Of a stretch of 9,735 bases of DNA, positions 1 to 5,780 are shown in pieces. Position 1 is the stretch's first letter. Each line of letters opens with the position of its first letter. Location: contig JADGRT010000075.1 of NCBI GenBank assembly GCA_017880715.1, positions 1 through 9,735 of the forward strand. Reading direction: 5' to 3'. Both the position numbers and the translations under genes were made by a program. Under the pieces are notes generated by a model that saw only the letters and a program-made list of their open reading frames with translations, made no database searches and was not told the origin of the DNA. The DNA is from Verrucomicrobiia bacterium (GTDB lineage: Bacteria > Verrucomicrobiota > Verrucomicrobiia > Limisphaerales > UBA1319).

Positions 1-1
1 C

Positions 2-145
2 AAACTGGTTAAACCCGAGGAGAAAGACGCGTCGCTCAAATACGTCTTCACCAACGACCTCGTCGATGCCATTACCATCGGCTTTCTCCAGACCGAGCAA
101 GTCGATGACACCCTGCAACGGATGAGCCAGGTGAAAAAAGCCTGA
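2..145 (+). CDS. C-terminal fragment, possibly an aldo/keto reductase
   Basis: The reading frame is open from base 2 to a TGA at 143-145 and gives the last 47 residues of a protein whose start lies outside the window. The visible stretch contains VDAITIGF followed by TEQVDDTLQRM and a basic KKA end. This resembles the C-terminus of aldo/keto reductases, where a strand ending in an 'IxG' type motif precedes a helix that begins with a 'xxxQVDExL' pattern. The neighbouring downstream gene is a Tat-exported Gfo/Idh/MocA oxidoreductase, which fits a sugar-oxidoreduction context. The fragment is too short to show catalytic residues (the Asp-Tyr-Lys-His tetrad would lie upstream). Coding is well supported by codon use and by the clean stop, but the family call is tentative. 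The next gene starts about 80 bases downstream and may be co-transcribed with it. Confidence 0.5.
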   Translation, partial: KLVKPEEKDASLKYVFTNDLVDAITIGFLQTEQVDDTLQRMSQVKKA

Positions 146-192
146 CGGTCTTTACATCCGGTCTCCATCTGAGGATCATCCCCGACGAACCC

Positions 193-231
193 ATGAACCG
201 CCTGACCCCAATTCAATGGAGGATGCCATGA
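193..231 (+). other. 12-codon mini-ORF overlapping the next start (ATGA)
   Basis: An ATG at 193 opens a 12-codon frame (MNRLTPIQWRMP) that stops at TGA 229-231. This overlaps the preferred start ATG 228-230 as an ATGA junction. Such an arrangement can couple translation of a leader peptide to the downstream gene. There is a GAGGAT at 171-176, but it lies too far from ATG 193 to be a convincing ribosome site. The mini-ORF may be chance. Confidence 0.2.
218..222 (+). promoter_or_regulatory. Ribosome binding site deciding the start at 228
   Basis: GGAGG at 218-222 sits 5 bases before ATG 228. An upstream in-frame ATG at 216 overlaps this site and has no site of its own, so ATG 228 is the better start. 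Confidence 0.7.
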
Positions 232-1526
232 AGCCAACTGTGTCTCGCTCTCTCAATCGTCGTCAGTTTCTCCAAACCGCCGCCACGGCCCTGGCCGCGC
301 CGATGATTCTACCGGCCTCGGTGCTGGGCCGCGACGGCGCCATCGCCCCCAGCAATCGGATCGTTTTTGGCGCCATTGGCGTGGGCAACCGCGCCCGCGC
401 CATCATGCCCAACTTCCTCCAAATGACCGATCTGCAATTCGCTGCGGTGAGCGATTGCCGCGCGGATCGTTTGCGCTCCGCCAAGACGATGGTGGATGGG
501 CACTATGGCAACCAGGACTGCCAAACCTACGCCGATTTCCGCGAGTTGCTGGCTCGAAAGGACATCGATGCGGTGCTGATTGCCACCGGCAACCGCTGGC
601 ATGGCCTGGCCTCCATTTACGCTGCCCGGGCGGGCAAAGACATTTACAGCGAAAAACCGGTTACCTTGACCATCCGGGAAGGACGCACGCTCGTGGAAAC
701 CTGCCGCCGCTTCGGCACGATCTACCAGGCCGGCACCCAGCGACGCTCCACCGAGTCCTACCGCTTCGCCGCCGAAATGGTCCGCCAAGGCAAACTCGGC
801 AAAGTGCACACGGTGGAAATGCAGGTCTGGACCGGACCGGCCATCCCCCATGAACAACCGACACCGGTGCCGACCGGCTGGAATTATGACCTGTGGCTGG
901 GACAAACACCCTGGAAATCGTTCGTCCCTGGCCGCGTCAATAACTGGCAGTATTTCTGGGATACCGCGGAAGGCATCATCACCGATATGGGTTGTCATTA
1001 CACCGACCAGATGCAGTTTGCCCTGAATCGTGACGATACCGGACCCATCGAATTTGAAACCCAGGCCGAATTTCCCGATCCCGCCAAATTCTGCAGCGAC
1101 ACGCCGATCACCGGCACTGTCAAATGCCGTTACGCCGACGGTCTCACGGGCATCATGTACCAGCGTCGCGGATTCACCGACCGCTACATCCGGTTCATCG
1201 GCGATGAAGGCTGGATTCAGGTCGATGACGAAACCGATGTGGTCACCGCCGAGCCCAAGTCCATTCTCAGTCTGAAGGAGACCGGCGGTAAAAGCTGGGA
1301 CGACGCCGGCGGACATATCCGCAATCTGCTGGACTCGATCCGCAGCCGGCGTCCCACTCTCTGCCATCCGGAAGTCGCGCATCGCGCGATCGCCATTTGC
1401 CAGGCCTGGAATATCAGCCTGCGCCTGGGACGCAAATTGCGCTGGAATCCAGTAACTGAACAATTCGACGTCGAAGAGGCCAACCGCATGCTTTGGCGGG
1501 AACCGCGCGCCCCGTGGCGGGTCTAA
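228..1526 (+). CDS. Tat-exported Gfo/Idh/MocA family oxidoreductase (EKP type)
   Basis: This 432-residue protein is a probable NAD(P)-dependent dehydrogenase or related redox enzyme acting on a sugar or cyclitol; the substrate cannot be read from sequence. The N-terminus carries a twin-arginine leader: NRRQFLQ at residues 10-16, then an Ala-rich hydrophobic stretch to about residue 34. A Rossmann fold follows, with GVGNR at 51-55. EKP at 142-144 supplies the family's conserved lysine. GTQRRS lies at 169-174 and DMGCHYTDQ begins at 253, giving the Asp/His pair (D253, H257) usual in the C-terminal domain. The end reads NRMLWREPRAPWRV, a tail also seen in the second Gfo/Idh/MocA gene of this window. 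The start at 228 is preferred over 216 because GGAGG at 218-222 is well spaced for it. Length fits this exported subgroup. Tat export suggests that the protein folds with its nucleotide in the cytoplasm before crossing to the periplasm. No canonical terminator follows; a palindrome cluster does. Confidence 0.9.
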   Translation: MKPTVSRSLNRRQFLQTAATALAAPMILPASVLGRDGAIAPSNRIVFGAIGVGNRARAIMPNFLQMTDLQFAAVSDCRADRLRSAKTMVDGHYGNQDCQTYADFRELLARKDIDAVLIATGNRWHGLASIYAARAGKDIYSEKPVTLTIREGRTLVETCRRFGTIYQAGTQRRSTESYRFAAEMVRQGKLGKVHTVEMQVWTGPAIPHEQPTPVPTGWNYDLWLGQTPWKSFVPGRVNNWQYFWDTAEGIITDMGCHYTDQMQFALNRDDTGPIEFETQAEFPDPAKFCSDTPITGTVKCRYADGLTGIMYQRRGFTDRYIRFIGDEGWIQVDDETDVVTAEPKSILSLKETGGKSWDDAGGHIRNLLDSIRSRRPTLCHPEVAHRAIAICQAWNISLRLGRKLRWNPVTEQFDVEEANRMLWREPRAPWRV

Positions 1527-1527
1527 G

Positions 1528-1556
1528 TTTTTTTTGCGCTCGGAGCGCAAAAAAAA
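1528..1556. repeat. Perfect palindrome T8-GCGCTC / GAGCGC-A8
   Basis: The 14-base arm TTTTTTTTGCGCTC (1528-1541) and its exact complement GAGCGCAAAAAAAA (1543-1556) flank a single G, physically a 13-bp stem with a CGG loop. It starts 2 bases after the stop codon of the upstream gene. The U-tract lies before the stem and the A-tract after it on both strands, the reverse of an intrinsic terminator. It probably belongs to a dispersed palindromic repeat family. Confidence 0.85.
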
Positions 1557-1559
1557 CGT

Positions 1560-1580
1560 GGGTTTTCCCGGGGAAAACCC
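1560..1580. repeat. Perfect palindrome GGGTTTTCCC / GGGAAAACCC
   Basis: Two exact 10-base arms at 1560-1569 and 1571-1580 flank a single G, physically a 9-bp stem with a CGG loop. It lies 4 bases after the previous palindrome and uses the same loop. No U-tract follows, so it is not a standard terminator. Confidence 0.8.
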
Positions 1581-1641
1581 GAGATAACAAAACCCGTTTT
1601 AGCATGAGGACCGGATATAAAAGGCGGCCGCAGCGCGTAGC

Positions 1642-1659
1642 GCCGGCATTCTTGCCGGC
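1642..1659. repeat. Small hairpin GCCGGCA-TTCT-TGCCGGC
   Basis: Seven-base arms at 1642-1648 and 1653-1659 flank a TTCT loop. It directly abuts the next palindromic element, sharing the base at 1659. It is likely part of one compound repeat. Confidence 0.75.
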
Positions 1660-1722
1660 AGGTAGGGCGGCGCTGCCGCGCCGCCCAAATATCAGGGCGG
1701 AGCAGCAGCTCCGCCCTACCTG
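1659..1722. repeat. Compound palindromic element with 12-bp terminal inverted repeats
   Basis: CAGGTAGGGCGG (1659-1670) is exactly complementary to CCGCCCTACCTG (1711-1722). Inside lie two hairpins: GGGCGGCGC/GCGCCGCCC (1665-1673, 1678-1686, loop TGCC) and AGGGCGGAGC/GCTCCGCCCT (1694-1703, 1708-1717, loop AGCA). The outer pairing competes with the inner hairpins, giving alternative folds. GC-rich elements with this look are common in verrucomicrobial spacers; whether this one is dispersed cannot be seen from a single window. No transposase is nearby. Confidence 0.8.
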
Positions 1723-1787
1723 ATTCATGGAAAGAAACGGCCCGAACAATCGTCAAGTGCATAGTCCCATAACTTTTTAATCCAGCT

Positions 1788-3770
1788 ATGAAACAACTCA
1801 CGCATAAATTCCGTCTTTGGATCGTCTGTGGATTGATGACCGCGCCGTGGTCTCTCACAGTACGGGCTGCAACCACGCCATCCGAACTAAACACGCTGAC
1901 GAGCGCGGCGGCAACTTATGAATCGGGGCAAAGCCTGGAAACGTGGCGGCGCCTCGAATCGCTGGCACGCGAAGCCACCACCAACACGGTTCTCCGTTCG
2001 CAACTCGAAACTGGCCTGGCCAAAATCCTGCAAGCCCCAGCCACCTATGACGCCAAACGCCTGGCTTGCCAGCAACTGGCCATCATCGGCTCCGATCGCT
2101 CCCTGCCCGCCATCGCCGAGCTGCTCAAAAACAACGAAACCGTGGACATCGCCTGCCTGGCTCTGAGCACGCATCCCTCCGTCAAGGCCAACGAAATCCT
2201 GCGCCATGCCCTGCCGAATTTGTCGGGTTCCGCCCGCGTTCAAGTGATCAACACCCTCGGCGATCGACGCGATGCGAAATCCGTTGAACTCCTGTCGGCT
2301 CTGACCCGCGATCCCGAGGCCGCCACCGCCGAAGCGGCCATCGTGTCACTGGGAAAGATTGGCAACCAGGCGGCGGCTCGTGTCATTGCTGAATTGCGGA
2401 AAACGAGCCGGCCGGCCCTCGATCATGTCGTTGTCGAGGCGTCCTTGCGCTTGGCCCAACAACGCGCCCGATCGGGCGACCGTAAAAACGCCGCCGCCGT
2501 TTATGAGGATTTAAGCCAACCCGGCCAACCGGCGGCGGTGCGCCGGGCCGCGCTGGAAGCTTTGTTGCGATTGGATCCGGACGGAGGCGAACAACGCATC
2601 CTTAAGGTTCTCCAGGAATCGGATGCCGTGCTCAAGCCGGTGGCCATCGCCCGTGTAAAGTCGCTGCCCGGCAGGAAAGCTTCCGCCACCTTCGCCCGAG
2701 AACTGCCCAAGTTGCCCGCTCAGGAACAGATTTGGCTGATCGAATCTCTCGCAGACCGCGCCGATAAAGCTGCAATCGAAGCCATCAAAGGACGGCTCGC
2801 CCCTGATGCTCTTCCTGCCGTTCGACTCGCAGCCATGGCCGCCTTGGGCCGCCTCGGCGACGCCTCCATGGTGGCGCCTTTGGCCCTGTTCCTGACGGAA
2901 ACGACCCGTCCCGAGGAAACACAAGCGGCGATGACCGCTATGACCAACCTGCGCGGTGGACTGGCCACGGATCAAGCCATCATTTCTCTGCTGAAGAGCG
3001 GTGCCAACCATCGGCAGCCCATCGCCGTTTTAGCCCGGCGTGGCAGTCAGGCCGCTGTCCCCGCCCTGCTGATCGAAACCGACAGTCCTGATGTAAAGGT
3101 TTCGAAAGCTGCCTTTCAGGCACTCGGCAAGCTGGCTAAAGCGGAAGATGCCGGAACCATCCTGAACAAGCTGGTGCATCTGCGCGTCGCGGAAGCGCGC
3201 GACGAGGCGGAAAGCGCTGCCGCGCAAGTCCTGGCCAAAGTCCCCAATATTTCCACCCGCTCCACCACCCTCCGCACGCTGCTCAGCCAGACCAGCGACA
3301 GGGAAACTCGCGGGTCGCTCCTGCGACTGCTTATTCAGGCTCCCGACGCGGAAGCATTCGCGGTGATCGACAAGGCCTGCCGCGACGCCGATGCCCGCAT
3401 CGCCGATGCCGCCCTACGAACGCTCGCCGAATGGCCGAACCTGGTGGCGTGGCAGCCTTTGATGGCGTGTTATGGCGCCACCAACGCCCCCTACCAAGCC
3501 TACCATGTCCTCGCTCTGCGCGGCCTGGTTCGTCTGGCCGGCGAGGAGAACGCCAAACCGAATGAAACCCTGCTCGCTGGTTACCGGCAATTATTGTCGG
3601 GCGCGCAAAACGACGAAGACCGAAAGCTGATTCTAGGGGCGCTATCAGGGGTTGCTCATCCGGAAGCATTGCGACTGGCCAAAGAATTATTGAAAATTGA
3701 AGGCATCCGCCCCGAAGCCGAGCTCGCCGTGAAACGAATCGAATCGGCCCTCAAGAAACCAGCGCGGTAG
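1788..3770 (+). CDS. Secreted HEAT-repeat protein
   Basis: This 660-residue protein is built almost entirely from short alpha-helical pairs of the HEAT/PBS-lyase-like kind and probably acts as a protein-binding scaffold outside the cytoplasm. A Sec signal peptide is visible: K2 and K7-R9 are basic, a hydrophobic stretch covers about residues 10-25, and a likely cleavage site follows VRA at residue 27. Recurrent 'A..ALG.LGD..A...L' units are clear at about residues 183-203 (AAIVSLGKIGNQAAA), 345-372 (AAMAALGRLGDASM) and 440-465 (AAFQALGKLAKAEDA), with weaker copies between and after them up to the C-terminus. No catalytic motif, membrane anchor or cytochrome motif was found. No clear Shine-Dalgarno site precedes ATG 1788, but the signal peptide supports this start. 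In related bacteria such proteins are often encoded near secreted sugar-active or redox proteins; here an exported oxidoreductase lies upstream, separated by the palindromic spacer. The partner is unknown. Confidence 0.85.
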   Translation: MKQLTHKFRLWIVCGLMTAPWSLTVRAATTPSELNTLTSAAATYESGQSLETWRRLESLAREATTNTVLRSQLETGLAKILQAPATYDAKRLACQQLAIIGSDRSLPAIAELLKNNETVDIACLALSTHPSVKANEILRHALPNLSGSARVQVINTLGDRRDAKSVELLSALTRDPEAATAEAAIVSLGKIGNQAAARVIAELRKTSRPALDHVVVEASLRLAQQRARSGDRKNAAAVYEDLSQPGQPAAVRRAALEALLRLDPDGGEQRILKVLQESDAVLKPVAIARVKSLPGRKASATFARELPKLPAQEQIWLIESLADRADKAAIEAIKGRLAPDALPAVRLAAMAALGRLGDASMVAPLALFLTETTRPEETQAAMTAMTNLRGGLATDQAIISLLKSGANHRQPIAVLARRGSQAAVPALLIETDSPDVKVSKAAFQALGKLAKAEDAGTILNKLVHLRVAEARDEAESAAAQVLAKVPNISTRSTTLRTLLSQTSDRETRGSLLRLLIQAPDAEAFAVIDKACRDADARIADAALRTLAEWPNLVAWQPLMACYGATNAPYQAYHVLALRGLVRLAGEENAKPNETLLAGYRQLLSGAQNDEDRKLILGALSGVAHPEALRLAKELLKIEGIRPEAELAVKRIESALKKPAR

Positions 3771-3816
3771 GACGAGACGCGTCTGCCTTTATGCCAAAAA
3801 CAGCGGTTGGCTTAAC

Positions 3817-3849
3817 GCAAAGACCCAGCGCTGAGGAACCGCAACCAAA
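3817..3849 (+). repeat. 33-base direct repeat, copy 1
   Basis: This copy begins GCAAAGACCCAGCG and shares 28 of 33 bases with 4021-4053, with the core GAGGAACCGCA common to both. The two copies bracket the stem at 3889-3977. Confidence 0.7.
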
Positions 3850-3888
3850 ACCAAAGGCTACTCCCCGCAGAGCGGCTTCATCCCTCCC

Positions 3889-3977
3889 CTCCATGATTCT
3901 GCCACTTATGATTCTGCCACTTCTTCCGTTGGACCGATGAAGCTGTTGGCAGAATCATGGGTGGCAGAATCATGGGG
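3889..3977. repeat. Long inverted repeat made of doubled 15-base units
   Basis: The left arm (3889-3920) contains ATGATTCTGCCACTT, repeated exactly in tandem at 3893-3907 and 3908-3922. The right arm (3946-3977) contains TGGCAGAATCATGGG, repeated exactly in tandem at 3947-3961 and 3962-3976. The 32-base arms pair at 28 positions. Three of the four remaining positions (3890, 3906, 3907) would be G-U pairs in plus-strand RNA. The 25-base loop can form a small inner CTTC/GAAG stem (3923-3926, 3939-3942). It is likely a dispersed palindromic repeat; its mobility and function are unknown. Confidence 0.85.
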
Positions 3978-4020
3978 TAAACAATCGTTTCAGGAAAATG
4001 AGAGGGTGACGGATAGCCGT

Positions 4021-4053
4021 GCGAAGGTCCAGCGCCGAGGAACCGCATCCAAA
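4021..4053 (+). repeat. 33-base direct repeat, copy 2
   Basis: This copy begins GCGAAGGTCCAGCG and differs from 3817-3849 at five positions. It lies 204 bases downstream of copy 1 in the same orientation. Confidence 0.7.
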
Positions 4054-4134
4054 TCCTCAATCGTTTTTCTTAACACCGAGACGAAGGCCCTGAAAATCTT
4101 GTTATTTATGATCGATTTTTTGGTATTGCACTGC

Positions 4135-4194
4135 CAAGACGCCAAGGCGCAAAGAAATCAGGGAATCCATTTTCCTCTGCGTTTTTGCGTCAAG
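4135..4194. repeat. Imperfect inverted repeat (GACGC / GCGTC, GCGCA / TGCG)
   Basis: The left arm CAAGACGCCAAGGCGCAAAG (4135-4154, continuing to 4157) and the right arm at 4171-4194 (TTTCCTCTGCG then TTTTTGCGTCAAG) form an imperfect stem around a 13-base loop. The wording resembles a widespread 'GCAAAGACGC' spacer repeat known from many bacterial genomes. That assignment is from memory and not verified. Confidence 0.5.
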
Positions 4195-4290
4195 CCGGAT
4201 TTAGATTCTACTGCGGCAAATCTCGTAAAAATGTCTCTCAGATTTTCAAATATCTTTAGCTAGATTTATGGGAGGCGAACTTGCTGCCGC

Positions 4291-5649
4291 TTACACGCTG
4301 GCTGGCTCGGGATGAATCCAGGGCGCGCGATATGGCCGGCGCAGGAGACGGTTCGCCTCGGCGTCGCCAACGATTTCGCCTTTCACCGGATCCCAGGCCA
4401 GGCTGCGGCCGAGTTTCATCGACAGATTGGCCAGGATGCTGGAGGTGGTGGACGTGTGGCCCTGTTCGATGTCGGCCACTGGCTTGCCGCGGGAAGCGAT
4501 GCAAGATAGCAAGTCCTTCATGTGCCAGCGGATCGCCGACGCGCAATGTTTCTCCAAATCCTTTTCCGTTTCGTCCTCGGGGAACTTGTCGTATTCGAAA
4601 AGCGGCTTGCCTTGGAGGGTGGGATTGCTCTGGCCTTGCGGGAAGAATTCGTAATCGAAAACGCTCGCCTTAAGCGTGCCTTTTTCGCCATAGAAGGTGG
4701 CGCTCCAGGGGTATTTGGGATCAACCGCATCGCCCCACGTCCGATGGTTCCAGACGACCTGCACGTCGCCGAAATCGAACGTGGCGGTCTGGGTATCGGA
4801 AATATTCGCCTTGCTGGCCTTGTCCACCAGGATGCCGCCGGAGGAGGTCACCGTTTTTGGCCAGCCCAAATCCATCATCCAGCGCACCATGTCGAGCATG
4901 TGAACGCACATGTCGCCGACAATGCCGTTGCCGTATTCCATGAAGGCGCGCCATCTCCGGGGATGCACCCACTCGTTATAGGGCCGCCGGGGAGCCGGGC
5001 CCGTCCACATTTCGTAATCCAGGTATTCGGGCGGGTTGGTGTCAGGCGGATTGCCGCTGGCGCGCATGTGCCAATAGCAGCAAATCTCCACGTGACTGAT
5101 CTTGCCCAGCTTGCCTTCCTTGATGACTTTGTCGCGCGCTTCGATGAGGTGGGGCGTGCTGCGTCGTTGGGTGCCCACCTGCACCACGCGCTGGTATTTC
5201 CGGGCCGCGGCCAGCATGGCTTGGCTTTCGACAATGTCCACGCTGGTCGGCTTCTGCACATAAACGTCGGCCCCCGCCTTGACCGCCTCGATCATCGCCA
5301 GCGCATGCCAGTGGTCGGGCGTGCCGACCAATACGATGTCGAGATCCTTTTCCTTAAGCATCGCGCGGTAATCGTGGTAGATGCGCGGCGTTTTTTTCGA
5401 TGCCTGGCGCGTGGCCACGAGATTGGCGGCCTCGGCCACCATGCGTTTATCGACATCGCAAAGCGACACCACCTCGACCGGAGCCACCTGGATTAGCCGG
5501 AGCAAATCGCATTTGCCATACCAGCCGGTACCGATGAGGCCTACGCGTTTTTTCATATCCGCGAACTCCGCGGCGAAGGTGGAATACCTGGAAAGCGTCA
5601 ACCCGGCGGCGCCGAGTCCGGTGAGACGAAGGAAATTGCGGCGATTCAT
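4291..5649 (-). CDS. Tat-exported Gfo/Idh/MocA family oxidoreductase (QKP type)
   Basis: This 452-residue protein reads from ATG at 5649 to TAA at 4291. It is a probable NAD(P)-dependent sugar or cyclitol oxidoreductase with unknown substrate. A short twin-arginine leader is present: NRRNFLR at residues 2-8, then a Gly/Ala/Leu stretch to about residue 27. The Rossmann nucleotide site is GTGWYG at 40-45, and GTPDHWHAL lies at 109-117. The family lysine sits in QKP at 132-134 (K133) rather than EKP. GTQRRS lies at 159-164, and DMCVHMLDM begins at 246, giving D246 and H250. The C-terminus contains ANRLLRRPYRAPW, close to the tail of the first oxidoreductase in the window. Only a weak AAGAAAG ribosome site precedes the start, but the Tat motif fixes it well. 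The gene converges on the HEAT-repeat gene and diverges from the propeller gene, so it is probably transcribed alone. Confidence 0.9.
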   Translation of the reverse strand: MNRRNFLRLTGLGAAGLTLSRYSTFAAEFADMKKRVGLIGTGWYGKCDLLRLIQVAPVEVVSLCDVDKRMVAEAANLVATRQASKKTPRIYHDYRAMLKEKDLDIVLVGTPDHWHALAMIEAVKAGADVYVQKPTSVDIVESQAMLAAARKYQRVVQVGTQRRSTPHLIEARDKVIKEGKLGKISHVEICCYWHMRASGNPPDTNPPEYLDYEMWTGPAPRRPYNEWVHPRRWRAFMEYGNGIVGDMCVHMLDMVRWMMDLGWPKTVTSSGGILVDKASKANISDTQTATFDFGDVQVVWNHRTWGDAVDPKYPWSATFYGEKGTLKASVFDYEFFPQGQSNPTLQGKPLFEYDKFPEDETEKDLEKHCASAIRWHMKDLLSCIASRGKPVADIEQGHTSTTSSILANLSMKLGRSLAWDPVKGEIVGDAEANRLLRRPYRAPWIHPEPASV

Positions 5650-5706
5650 GGCTTTCTTTTAGCCATAATCCGGCTCGCAACACAAGCAATTACAATTACG
5701 CTCGCC

Positions 5707-5737
5707 TTGACGGATCGCCTTTTTTCTGCGTTATTAT
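5707..5737 (+). promoter_or_regulatory. Candidate sigma-70-like promoter for the propeller gene
   Basis: TTGACG at 5707-5712 matches a -35 box. TATTAT at 5732-5737 (or TTATTA at 5731-5736) could be a -10 box, with a spacer of 19 or 18 bases. It lies in the divergent spacer about 44 bases before ATG 5781. The spacer is slightly long, so this is tentative. Confidence 0.4.
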
Positions 5738-5780
5738 AGGGGTATAGCTGGGCTCAGGGGTCATCATCATCGACTTGGTT

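Larger units (their letters stand above)
3771..4290. other. Gene-free, repeat-rich spacer between convergent genes
   Basis: This 520-base spacer lies between the stop of the HEAT-repeat gene and the stop of the minus-strand oxidoreductase gene. No convincing gene was found. The one sizeable open frame, on the plus strand from 3937 to 4263, runs through the repeats and has no recognisable domain. The spacer contains, in order, a 33-base direct repeat copy, a long stem of doubled 15-base units, the second 33-base copy and an imperfect inverted repeat at 4135-4194. It is more AT-rich after about 4060. No clear terminator was found for either gene. Confidence 0.7.

Noticed and set aside
143..145. 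TGA of the first gene fragment as a possible selenocysteine codon, given selB in the window
   Set aside because: The frame ends in a typical basic KKA tail, another stop follows nine codons later, and there is no Cys-like context or SECIS-like stem.
309..1550. Long antisense open frame (413 codons, minus strand) opposite the first oxidoreductase
   Set aside because: It lies wholly against a gene with clear Tat, Rossmann and EKP motifs, and its translation has no domain. It is a GC-driven shadow.
1493..1894. Several short open frames over the palindromic spacer on both strands
   Set aside because: Their translations are made of the palindromes themselves and are typical spurious repeat-derived proteins.
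3775..3784. AGACGCGTCT palindrome just after the HEAT-repeat gene as a terminator
   Set aside because: The arms are only 5 bases with no loop, and no U-tract follows.
3817..4053. CRISPR array
   Set aside because: There are only two imperfect 33-base copies, 204 bases apart, with a palindromic repeat between them, no regular spacers and no cas genes.
3937..4263. 108-codon open frame in the convergent spacer
   Set aside because: It starts inside the inverted repeat, runs through two further repeats, and has no ribosome site or domain.
4522..5496. Plus-strand 324-codon open frame opposite the second oxidoreductase
   Set aside because: The translation is rich in His/Arg with no recognisable family. 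The opposite strand encodes a well-supported enzyme.
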